From the NCBI GenBank assembly GCA_965219035.1, contig CBDCMR010000004.1:620001-684000 (forward strand): a stretch of DNA of 64,000 nt, read 5' to 3'. Within the stretch, counting starts at the first letter, position 1. Each line of letters begins with the position of its first letter. Both the position numbers and the translations under genes were made by a program. Positions 7,697 through 15,270 of the stretch are shown one piece after another. The notes beneath the pieces were generated by a model. It did no database searches. It saw only the letters and a program-made list of their open reading frames with translations, and was not told the origin of the DNA. The DNA comes from CBDCKN01 sp965219035 (GTDB taxonomy: Bacteria > Gemmatimonadota > Gemmatimonadetes > Longimicrobiales > Gaopeijiaceae).

Positions 7697-8965
7697 CTAG
7701 CCCGTGTCCACCGGGCGACCCGTGACGCCACAGATCCGCCATGAATTGGGCAACGCAGTGAGTTGGCCGCGCTCCGCAAGCCCAGACGGGTCGTCTAAGA
7801 AAGCGATCTGCGAGTCGGCTTTTCCTACCCCAGACACCAGGGCCATCCTGAATCGACTACCCATGTCGCCCGCGGCCCTCCACTCATTACCAGTAAGCTC
7901 AATCGAGGGGAACCGAGCTAACGTAGTGCCCTTCACTTCCACACCGATGAGTTGGTCAGTCTCGTCGCGGTAGCTGAGATCGTAGCCCGGCGTGTGTCCC
8001 CTCTGAGCATGCCAGTCGAGAGTGGCTGCTTGATCCGCAGGAAGCTTTTCTTTGAGCCAGTGATACACCGCTTCCTCGGCTCGATCACCAATCCATTTGG
8101 ATTGCGTCGACCGTCGAGTGCCCTCACGGCCTCCGCCTCCCCCACTTAAGCCCTTGGGACGGGCAACTAACAGATCCTCGACCGTAACCTCTTTGAGTTC
8201 GCCCTTCTGCGGGGCCACCGACTCAGGCACAGCATCAGTGGTCAGTCCCGCTGCCTCTAGCACCTGGCTATATACTTTCCACGAAATCTCCCTCACCGCA
8301 GTCCGCCACCCCAGGGGATTCATGATCGGTTCAAACGCCTCTTGACCCCGCTTGGCTGGTACAGGAGCGGCAAAGGACTGATAGTCCTCAATCGCACAGT
8401 ACCATCGCCACCCACGCTTGGGCGCATCCTCGGGGATCTCAGGGTCGCGCCATATTTCCCCAATGGTCCCAACTCCGAAGTACTCGGTAGGACCCCGCTT
8501 CCTTCCGGCTCGCCGAACCCCGCGATAGTACACAAAGGGACGACCAGTTTGAACCTTGTTTCGATATTGGTTGGGATATTGATACCGGACACCGGTCTCA
8601 TCAGCCCAGAAATCGTACCTGCCGTCCAGCGTCACCTCATTCTCGACTAGAACCAGCGGCGACGACCAAGTCCGTGCCCCTTTTGGGAAGCGAATCACCG
8701 TAAAGCCGAGTTTCTCAAGCGGTCTTTGAACTGAAGCCTCACCCCCCGTGAACTCGACGGACTTCAGTGCTCTTGCCACGGACGGCTCGTAGAGATGAGC
8801 TACTCCTGCGATAGCCTTTGAGTCGTAGTACTTCCCGTCGAGGCGGAGGTAATACTCCTTCGCCTTGCCAAATCCATATTTCTTAAGGAACGCCTCGCGC
8901 CCAAGTTGGTCGAACTCTGCGACAGCGTGGAAGACGGCCTCGCGATCACGTAGAGCTAGTGCCAC
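7697..8965 (-). CDS. McrA-like modification-dependent restriction enzyme with DUF3883 nuclease domain
   Basis: 422 aa. Residues 20-90 resemble the ScoMcrA-type N-terminal head domain (YYDSKAIAGVAH, VQRPLEKLGF). Residues 100-200 look like an EVE/SRA-like base-reading domain (GVRYQYPNQYRNKV, YFGVGTIGEI). A linker leads to a C-terminal DUF3883 domain with a PD-(D/E)xK pattern: E297-E298, GYDL with D329, and GVEVKG with E343 and K345. The inferred role is recognition and cutting of DNA with modified bases. It is on the same strand as the GHKL operon, 455 bases downstream, so it is probably transcribed separately but belongs to the same defence cargo. There is no frameshift. Confidence 0.72.
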   Translation of the reverse strand: MALALRDREAVFHAVAEFDQLGREAFLKKYGFGKAKEYYLRLDGKYYDSKAIAGVAHLYEPSVARALKSVEFTGGEASVQRPLEKLGFTVIRFPKGARTWSSPLVLVENEVTLDGRYDFWADETGVRYQYPNQYRNKVQTGRPFVYYRGVRRAGRKRGPTEYFGVGTIGEIWRDPEIPEDAPKRGWRWYCAIEDYQSFAAPVPAKRGQEAFEPIMNPLGWRTAVREISWKVYSQVLEAAGLTTDAVPESVAPQKGELKEVTVEDLLVARPKGLSGGGGGREGTRRSTQSKWIGDRAEEAVYHWLKEKLPADQAATLDWHAQRGHTPGYDLSYRDETDQLIGVEVKGTTLARFPSIELTGNEWRAAGDMGSRFRMALVSGVGKADSQIAFLDDPSGLAERGQLTALPNSWRICGVTGRPVDTG

Positions 8966-9420
8966 CGGTCGATGTCCGCTTCAAAGGGCGATTTCTAGTA
9001 CGTCGTCGTGGGGGGACTTCACATCATATCCGCCGTTGCCTAATATCCTCTCTCCACGCAAATTTCTTCTAACCGTGGGCGAGGCGTGTTGCATATTTCT
9101 TACGGGTTGCTTCGGGTCCTCGTTGGCGCTCTTCCCGGTCGCGGTGAAAGCCCGTCTCAACCCAACAGCGGAAGAATGCCGCCTGATACGTTTACACACC
9201 TATTGACCCAACCTCCCCAATTCATGGGCAGAAGTACAACGGCTCTGACGCAGTGATCGAGGAGTAGCCTTGGGACGATCCACTACATCACCCCCCAGGC
9301 CCCCACGGGACTCCCCCCCCTTGGAACCGAGGGCGAAAGCGCCCCGAGGGCACGCGTCGACAGCGAGCCCAGAAGACCCCGCCCTACCCCCACCTGCCCA
9401 TTCCGCGGTGTGGGCTACCG
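8966..9420. other. Intergenic stretch without recognisable gene
   Basis: Separates the McrA-like gene from the GHKL ATPase gene. It contains homopolymeric C runs around 9287-9320 (CCCCCC and CCCCCCCC blocks). The short frames present have no family resemblance. It presumably carries the McrA-like gene's promoter, but no convincing -35/-10 pair could be assigned. Confidence 0.4.
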
Positions 9421-11619
9421 CTAACCACCCTCTGGCAGCTGTACTTTATGTGCGACCGGCAAGAATCGGGTCATGTGCCTTGTATAATCTGCATAATACT
9501 GGTTCCAGTCAGCCTCTTCGTAGTCTTCGGGGTCAGCTTCGATGTTTCGCTCGAGGGTCCTGGCACACACTGCATCTGCAACGATCTCGGCCAGCAATAC
9601 TCGAAAGTGTCTTGACTCTTGTCCAGGGAAGTCCGGCGGCGCTCCGAGATACCGCGCGAGGGACGGATGCCTGGCGGCAACCTCGAGTACGTTCTGTTTC
9701 CACTTCGACCTTTGATTCCCGTGGCTGACGTCCCCGATCTTGATCTTCAATCCCGCGCCAGGCGCCGGACCTGACCTGATCTCCGCTGTCGCGCCAAGGC
9801 TGTCCACCTGCACTTCGATCTCCCCCTGCGCTTCCTGTGAATCTGACTTAACCGTGAACTCGCCGATCGAGACACCAAGTTCGGGGTGAGGCTTGATCGT
9901 CTTTGCACCCACTACGCGGAAGTGTGGGCTGGACAGTGCTACGTCCATCTCCGTTGCGACGGGAACGAGATCCAGCGGTGCCAGCACTCTGATCTTCTTT
10001 CGGGCTCCGTTTGTGTAGATTTTGTACCGTTTTCTCGCGAAGCACAGCGTGGTGACATCCTTGTACTTGTCCGCCTCGGTGGCAAAAACCTCGATCGCAC
10101 TTACGGCCTTGATGGATCCGACCGCCACCTGCAAGCCGGTCGCCGGAGTGGCCTTGACGGCTTTCACTTTCCACGAGGCGCGTAGCGTTGCGTCCCGAGT
10201 TGGGTGAGGCTCGAGAGCGACGAATCGACGACCAGTCTGAATCTCAGGTGTTACGCACGCGATCTCGATATTTGCCCCGACTTCGAACTCTGGGAAGACC
10301 TCCTGGTTGATCGTGAGCCCAAACTGCCGCGTATGGCCCACGACCATCTGCGCGAACGGGGGGCTCAACATGTACCCGTGATTCCGGAAGTGGCTGCCTA
10401 GCTGCTTGTGGTCGGGATCTCTCGAGTCCTCGTCCTCTTCACCGGAATCCTTCATGAATTTCGCGGCGGCCTTCTCGAGGGCGTCGAGTCGCTTTCGCGT
10501 GGCGCGACTCTCTATTTCCGCCTGTTGATGCTCGTCCCTCCGGCGCTCCTCGTCCACAAGAGGTCGCAGCCGCTTCAGGACCTCCGCGTAGAGAGCCGAC
10601 ACGAACGGGTGGCTCCTCGTTAGCCCGGTCTGTCGAGAAGGATCGAGGATCGGTACCGGATTCGAGCTCCCCGGAGGAAGGTCCTTTTCGAACCGATCGT
10701 CGAGATCGTTCCAAAGATCGTCGATATGCGGACAGGTCAGCTTCCCATAGAACCAAGCGGCGTGGTTGTCCCGCTCTAGTTCAGCGTCAAAGTACGTGGC
10801 TTCGTGAATCGTATGCCGAGACTTGACCAGAATCCCGCCGCGCCGGAATCGATTCGGCTCACGCTCAAACGCGCTTCCGGCTCTTTTGATAATCAGCTTA
10901 GCGGTCACGCCAGGATACCCTGGAATTTCAATCGTCGCCTTGAGGCGATCTTTCCCGTCGGGCTGGGGCGCCTTGAGTACCACGGTCTTCTTCTGGCTCG
11001 AATCTCGGAGGATGATCTTCCTCTTGGGATCACTGAGAATGTCGCGCAACGATACCAACCGCTGGATTTTGTCTTTGAGGTTGTCGAACTGCGGAATCGG
11101 GTTGTCCCCTACCCGCACTGTAACTAGCATGCCAGATTTTTTTAGGAGCCCGGTTCTTTTTCTGATCGTTGGCGACGCCTCCTCCGTCCCCAAGGCCCTG
11201 AATCGGAAGGCCGAGGAGATCTCAGAACAATGAAATTTGCCGTCAGACGCAGCGATTGATTCGAAGGTGACATTGCCGAGCGCGGCAATGTCCTTAGCGC
11301 CTCTGCTATTGGTACCCCGCACCGCAAAGCCCTCCTCGAGACCGCTGAACCGTCCACCCGTCCATGTGAGCTTTTCGTCCATCGCGTCGAGCGTCATTCC
11401 GTCGGCGTGATCGCGGACCCGAAGTGCGCGCCCGTCGGTCCCTCCGCCTCTCTCGATCTCGATCTCGATCGTGCCTGAAATTCCCAACTGCTGATACCGG
11501 TCGTCGCAGTTCGTGATCAACTCCACCAACGCATCGAAAATGTCTCGAATCGCCAGCTTAGCTTGTTGCATGACCGACCGGCGACCACCCGTTACGTCCT
11601 TTGCTTCCATCGTCTCCAT
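9421..11619 (-). CDS. GHKL (MORC/Hsp90-like) ATPase of a putative defence operon
   Basis: 732 aa. The N-terminal Bergerat-fold ATPase shows motif I ELITNCDDRY (E33, N37, D40), motif II RVRDHADGMTLD (D70-G74) and motif III VRGTNSRGAKDIAALG (100-115). An S5-like segment follows to about residue 300, then a charged coiled coil (about 350-400, EERRRDEHQQAEIESRATRK). The C-terminal half is beta-rich and unassigned (about 430-640) and ends in a helical cap. Such ATPases act as nucleotide-gated clamps on DNA or protein. The start lies 18 bases after the stop of the 208-aa gene, so it is the third gene of a tight operon. I do not recognise the C-terminal half. The anti-invader role is inferred from context. 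Confidence 0.75.
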   Translation of the reverse strand: METMEAKDVTGGRRSVMQQAKLAIRDIFDALVELITNCDDRYQQLGISGTIEIEIERGGGTDGRALRVRDHADGMTLDAMDEKLTWTGGRFSGLEEGFAVRGTNSRGAKDIAALGNVTFESIAASDGKFHCSEISSAFRFRALGTEEASPTIRKRTGLLKKSGMLVTVRVGDNPIPQFDNLKDKIQRLVSLRDILSDPKRKIILRDSSQKKTVVLKAPQPDGKDRLKATIEIPGYPGVTAKLIIKRAGSAFEREPNRFRRGGILVKSRHTIHEATYFDAELERDNHAAWFYGKLTCPHIDDLWNDLDDRFEKDLPPGSSNPVPILDPSRQTGLTRSHPFVSALYAEVLKRLRPLVDEERRRDEHQQAEIESRATRKRLDALEKAAAKFMKDSGEEDEDSRDPDHKQLGSHFRNHGYMLSPPFAQMVVGHTRQFGLTINQEVFPEFEVGANIEIACVTPEIQTGRRFVALEPHPTRDATLRASWKVKAVKATPATGLQVAVGSIKAVSAIEVFATEADKYKDVTTLCFARKRYKIYTNGARKKIRVLAPLDLVPVATEMDVALSSPHFRVVGAKTIKPHPELGVSIGEFTVKSDSQEAQGEIEVQVDSLGATAEIRSGPAPGAGLKIKIGDVSHGNQRSKWKQNVLEVAARHPSLARYLGAPPDFPGQESRHFRVLLAEIVADAVCARTLERNIEADPEDYEEADWNQYYADYTRHMTRFLPVAHKVQLPEGG

Positions 11620-11637
11620 CGTCTTCTTCCTCTCTTC

Positions 11638-12264
11638 TTAGCGGTGTACGTCGTACGCGTCGCGGCATTTCTGCACGAAATCGACCATATCCTGCTGACC
11701 GGCTGATATGGCTTTGACCTCCAATGCTTCGAACCGCCCGTTCCAGACCCCAGGGGCCGCATCGACTCTGCACCGGGCGAGATCGGCCAGGTCGCCGATG
11801 GCGGGCGCGAACCCAACGGGGTCCTCGAGATAGTCTAGGAAGACATGATGCTTTCGGACCTTGGCGAGCTGCTTGAGGACTCGCTGGCGGTGAGCTTTTA
11901 GCTCCGACCCTCCCCCGAGCGAGTCAATAACGGAGCCCCTCGCCCTGACCCACTCCACCCCTTCCGGAGTGAGCATCCAGCCATCGAGGGTTGGGGTTCT
12001 CTTAGTCTTTGCAGAATGTCCATGCCTCTGCCCGGTTCGCCCTTCTACGAGTCTCCCATGCTGCTGCTTCCGGGCGTCCGTCAAGGCGACTCGGACGATG
12101 TCCTTGTCGGGGTACTCAGGGTATTTCGTCCAGGAAAAGGACCCTGGAAAAAGCTCATAGCATTTCAACGCAAGATCCTCGGTGTGGATTCGTTTGGAGT
12201 CTCCGCCCAACACCGACAGTGCGTAGACTACCAACTCCCGATTGGGGACGGAGCCAGTCTTCAC
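11638..12264 (-). CDS. 208-aa winged-helix protein, middle gene of the GHKL operon
   Basis: Residues 8-60 (ELVVYALSVLGGDSKRIHTE, then DIVRVALTDARKQQ) look like a winged-helix DNA-binding domain. TLDGWMLTPEGVEWV at about 92-106 resembles the wing region of PadR/MarR-like folds. The rest is helical and not assigned. Its ATG overlaps the stop of the upstream 366-aa gene by four bases (12261-12264), which implies translational coupling. Likely a DNA-sensing or adaptor subunit for the ATPase. No nuclease motif is visible. Confidence 0.65.
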   Translation of the reverse strand: MKTGSVPNRELVVYALSVLGGDSKRIHTEDLALKCYELFPGSFSWTKYPEYPDKDIVRVALTDARKQQHGRLVEGRTGQRHGHSAKTKRTPTLDGWMLTPEGVEWVRARGSVIDSLGGGSELKAHRQRVLKQLAKVRKHHVFLDYLEDPVGFAPAIGDLADLARCRVDAAPGVWNGRFEALEVKAISAGQQDMVDFVQKCRDAYDVHR

Positions 12265-13361
12265 TTGTCATTCCTCGTCTGAATAGATTTCCCCGACAGG
12301 TAATCAGTCCCATCCTCGGTCAGCACATACTCCACGTGAACACCCTCCCTCAAGCGCACGAGTAGTCCGAGATCGACCATCCGAGTAACCGCGCCGGAGC
12401 GTTGCGTGGAGACAAACGCGGCTGACACGGGGGCGTCGGAAACGAGGCGCACGAAGTCCTCGTCCATTTCGTTCGGGGTGGTCACGCCCGAATCGACGGC
12501 GGTGAGCACCGACCTGAACGCGGAGTCTTCGCGCGGAACCGAGTCCTGGATGTGAGAGAGCAGAATATGACGTTCCTCGTCAGTGAACTTTTGAGTCGGC
12601 CCTTCTTGAGTCCCATCCAACACCGGGTTCCCGGCCATCGCAAACCACCATCCAGGATCGGTCAACGCGACGCGATCGCGAGCCGATGACGTGTAGTTCA
12701 GGAGGCTCAAGTCTGCCAGGAAGCCCGTTAGATTATTCTCCTTGGTAGTTCCCGCGATGAACTGATTACCGAAACGGAGCCTACTCTTTTCTGCCTTCTT
12801 CCCGGCGCTAGGGAATGCGGTGGAGAGCGCGTTGTCCCTGTGCAATTCGAGACTCCTCTCAAACCTCCTCAACGATTTTCCCAACTGACTGGCGGCACTG
12901 ACGATGGCTGTATACGCCTCATCGACAGTCACACCCTCCGGTTTCTCGAGCAGCATGTTGGCGAGTCCGCGACAGCTGGCTTTCACTGGTAAGACTCTGT
13001 TGTACTGGCCGAAGAACCACCGCTCGAGGGGCACCGGGTCACCGGAAGACCACGGAGTGGGAGGCAAGGGAGCCGCGTAAAGTTGACGCTCAACCGTGGG
13101 GGGTTTGGCGAAGAGTTGTGAAACCTCTATGGATGCCGATTCGTAAGGGCCGTCGCCTTCCGTAACCATCATCGCAGACGGACCATCCTCGAGAGTGGAG
13201 TCGAGCAGGAGTGCACCCTGCGACCTCACGTTTCGCTCCAACACAGCAAGATTCGCTATGGCAACTGTAATAACCTCGCCATAATCACTGTATTGGCCGC
13301 TCTCAATCAATGCGTCGAGCGTTTTCTTGGTCTGCCGGGACAGATCAACACATATTATCAT
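12261..13361 (-). CDS. 366-aa ribbon-helix-helix protein, first gene of the GHKL operon
   Basis: Residues 1-42 (VDLSRQTKKTLDALIESGQY, then GEVITVAIANL) fit a ribbon-helix-helix DNA-binding domain as in CopG/ParD. A middle region of about 230 residues with no recognised family (WFFGQYNRVLPVKASCRGLA) follows. The C-terminal 80 residues look winged-helix-like (RSGAVTRMVDLGLLVRLREG, YVLTEDGTDYL). The RHH head and the AT-rich palindrome just upstream suggest autoregulation. The product may also be the operon's DNA-targeting subunit. Start ATG at 13361 is preceded by AAGTAGG. Confidence 0.65.
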   Translation of the reverse strand: MIICVDLSRQTKKTLDALIESGQYSDYGEVITVAIANLAVLERNVRSQGALLLDSTLEDGPSAMMVTEGDGPYESASIEVSQLFAKPPTVERQLYAAPLPPTPWSSGDPVPLERWFFGQYNRVLPVKASCRGLANMLLEKPEGVTVDEAYTAIVSAASQLGKSLRRFERSLELHRDNALSTAFPSAGKKAEKSRLRFGNQFIAGTTKENNLTGFLADLSLLNYTSSARDRVALTDPGWWFAMAGNPVLDGTQEGPTQKFTDEERHILLSHIQDSVPREDSAFRSVLTAVDSGVTTPNEMDEDFVRLVSDAPVSAAFVSTQRSGAVTRMVDLGLLVRLREGVHVEYVLTEDGTDYLSGKSIQTRNDK

Positions 13362-13373
13362 AATAATACCTAC

Positions 13374-13419
13374 TTATAATTATAAAATATACATTATAAT
13401 ATAGATCCCCGTTTGTCAA
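13374..13419 (-). promoter_or_regulatory. Promoter and candidate operator of the GHKL operon
   Basis: Reading leftward: TTGACA (13419-13414), a 15-bp spacer, TATAAT (13398-13393), then the perfect 12-bp palindrome TTATAATTATAA (13385-13374), then AAGTAGG and the ATG at 13361. This is an AT-rich block in a GC-rich region. The palindrome falls around the expected transcription start, a good place for the operon's own RHH protein to bind. Both hexamers match the sigma-70 consensus; the spacer is a little short. Confidence 0.65.
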
Positions 13420-13440
13420 ACCGACATAGACTCAATCCAT

Positions 13441-14330
13441 GCCGTCAGCGCCGGGACAGAAAACGAGGGGGGCGTCTTGAGGGAGCCGGGAAACGTGATC
13501 CTGGTCTGCATAGAGGACTCGCCAGAGGCAACGGTCCGCCCTCGCTGGGAAGCGATGGGGGCTGATCTCTCCCTGATCCATATCCTCGACGGGTTCTGCC
13601 CACTCGACCGCGGGGAGCCGGAGCTATTGGATCTATCGAAGGTCGATCACCGCCAGGAATTTCGGCGGCTCGTAGAGGACGTCGAAGCCGTGCTGGTCTT
13701 GGTAGATCCCGTGATGGCTCACCTTGGGGGGTCGAACACGTGGAAGGACAGCGAAGTGCGATCCGTCCTCGCGCCGCTTGCTCGCATGGCCGACGAGACC
13801 GGGGTGCCGTTCTGCTCGTCCGCCACCTCCGGAAGGACAATTCCGCCAGTGCGATCTACCGTGCCGGCGGCTCGATCGCGTTTATCGCGTCCGTTCGGTC
13901 TTCTCTTCTCGTGGGGCGCCCACAGGGCGAGGCTTCCAAACGCGCCGTGGTCCGGGTGAAAGGGAACCTATCTGCGGAGCCCCCATCCGTTGCCTTCGAC
14001 CTCGATCGAGGGGGGTTCGAGTGGTGCGACGGTGGTGATTGGAGCGCCTCTGACCTCCTTCAAGGGGACGACTCCCGGCAAGAGCTCGGCGCCGTGGAGG
14101 AGGCCAAGGATTTTCTCTGGGAGGCCCTGAAAGAGGAACCCCAGCTGGCCGACGAAGTGAAGAAGGCCGCGAAGAAAGAGGGGGTCGCGAAACGGACCCT
14201 GGACCGCGCTCGCTCGGCACTTGCAGTGCAGACCCTCCGGGCGGGATTCGGGGGTCCGTGCACGTGGAAACTTCCCCTAGAAATGGACCCTCATACTCGC
14301 CAGGTAGAGGGAGGGGGTTGGCGAGTATGA
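13441..14330 (+). pseudogene. RepA-like AAA ATPase (replicative helicase type), truncated and frameshifted
   Basis: The first frame runs GNVILVCIEDSPEATVRPRW, GADLSLIHILDG and VLVLVDPVMAHLGG, with the Walker-B-like VLVDP, then VRSVLAPLARMADETG. After a one-base shift near 13805 it continues GAVLLVRHLRKDNSASAIYR, AGGSIAFIASVRSSLLVG and RVKGNLSAEPPSVAFDL. This is the plasmid/phage RepA-type RecA-like ATPase family. The Walker A part and N-terminus are missing. Downstream lies an inverted-repeat array that could be the matching origin. Confidence 0.7.
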
Positions 14331-14499
14331 AGAAGCCCAGTCCGCACAAGGGTTTTCAGCCACCTCGGACCCCCATACTCGCCAAGATTCCCTATATATA
14401 AGCGAAGTTGGCGAGTATGAGGGGGTGACCCCCCCCGAAAACCCGTGCGGGCACTGGACGTTCTCATACTCGCCAAGAGGATGGCGTGTTGGCGAGTAC
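14291..14499. repeat. Three consecutive inverted-repeat pairs (TCATACTCGCCA / TGGCGAGTATGA), iteron-like
   Basis: Six copies of an 11-12 bp word in alternating orientation: 14291-14302 with 14319-14330, 14374-14384 with 14409-14419, and 14464-14475 with 14490-14499. Loops are 16, 24 and 14 bases. The word is conserved while the loops differ. It overlaps the end of the RepA-like ATPase remnant, a position where plasmid and satellite origins often carry initiator-binding repeats. The last arm has drifted (GAGTAC). Confidence 0.8.
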
Positions 14500-14561
14500 G
14501 GAAGGCCGTTCAAGGTACTGACGCTCACGCGCAAGGGACCGGCCGCCATCCGCGACTGACC

Positions 14562-14841
14562 TGACCCCCTGAAACGAGACCAGGTGCAATGTTAGGATCG
14601 AGCTGGTCTGAAGCTTTTCAGCGAGGAGGTGAGGATGGGAAGGAAGCGACACACTCCGGAGCAGATCATCACTGCACTGCGGGAGGCAGAGGTCGGTCTG
14701 GCCCGCGGCAAATCCGTGAAGCTGATCAGCCGGGAGCTCGGCATCACCGAGCAGACGTACTACCGGTGGAGGCGGGAGTACGGCGGGATGAAGGTGAGCC
14801 AGGCACGGCGCCTGAAGGAGCGCGAGCGCGAGAACGGGTGA
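14562..14841 (+). mobile_element. IS3-family left-end fragment with truncated orfA
   Basis: Begins TGACCCCCTGAAACGAGACC, as does the element at 27700. It carries orfA from ATG 14635 (MGRKRHTPEQIITALREAEV, then SRELGITEQTYYRWRREYGG), which ends abruptly after about 68 codons at RERENG and TGA. Here the left end of another IS3-like fragment begins, so one insertion has cut another. The N-terminal HTH part of orfA is better preserved here than in the 27.7-kb copy. Confidence 0.8.
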
Positions 14842-15014
14842 TCTGCCCCCCTAAAACGAGACCGAGTCCAGTTTTAGAATCTGGACGGGGTCAAGACACG
14901 AAAGGGGAGGGCACAATGGCCGCACCAAAGAGGCTGAGTCCGGCACAGATCATCAACCGGCTACGCAAGGCAGAGGTGGCCCTGGCGAACGGTAGTGTCG
15001 CGATATTTGTGTAA
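14839..15014 (+). mobile_element. Second IS3-like left-end fragment with a 32-codon orfA stump
   Basis: The end sequence CTGCCCCCCTAAAACGAGAC is related to, but distinct from, the neighbouring fragment. From ATG 14916 it reads MAAPKRLSPAQIINRLRKAE then VALANGS, the typical start of IS3 OrfA, and breaks off into SVAIFV and a stop. The break is followed directly by an integrase tail. Confidence 0.7.
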
Positions 15015-15031
15015 AAGGGGGGTGAGGGGTC

Positions 15032-15145
15032 CGGGCGTGGCTCGAGGCCGCCGGCCGATGGCAATCCCCCTCCATGCCCGGCCGCTATGCCAGGGGCCAG
15101 CTCGCCGCCCGCGGCGCGGTCGCCAAGCTCCGCTACGGGGCGTAG
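15032..15145 (+). pseudogene. Tyrosine recombinase C-terminal fragment
   Basis: The frame reads RAWLEAAGRWQSPSMPGRYA then RGQLAARGAVAKLRYG and TAG. The GRWxSPxMPxRYARxxxAxRGAVA pattern, with the catalytic Tyr in GRYA, is the C-terminal end of a XerC-like plasmid/phage integrase family different from the two P4-type integrases here. Only the last 37 codons remain. It lies immediately left of the AAA/subtilase operon, hinting that this pair came in on an integrative element. Confidence 0.6.
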
Positions 15146-15212
15146 AAGACCCCGGGCACAGGTTTCCGAGAAAAAAATGATCCGGCGCCCGGGACGCATC
15201 GTGTCTCCAGAG

Positions 15213-15270
15213 TTGACAATCGTTTCATGGATAGGCATGATCGTTCCATGGATAGCCATGATCGTTTCAT
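15213..15270 (+). promoter_or_regulatory. Promoter and 21-bp tandem repeats at the AAA/subtilase operon
   Basis: TTGACA (15213-15218), 17 bp, then CATGAT (15236-15241) form a plausible sigma-70 promoter. The same segment is a tandem repeat of 21 bp (15219-15239, 15240-15260, partial 15261-15270), unit ATCGTTTCATGGATAGGCATG with two changes. The annotated ATG (15227) and a second ATG (15248) both lie inside the repeats, so either the repeats encode a duplicated heptad or they are operators and translation starts later (for example TTG at 15302). Confidence 0.5.

Noticed and set aside
9280..9330. C-rich stretch as a regulatory G-quadruplex
   Set aside because: The runs are uneven and not repeated elsewhere; no support beyond composition.
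14291..14499. Possible CRISPR array
   Set aside because: Repeats are only 11-12 bp, alternate in orientation and have irregular spacing; no Cas gene is near.
14277..14549. A leftward 90-aa frame with recurring YSPT words
   Set aside because: The words come from the inverted-repeat array read in one frame, not from a protein repeat.
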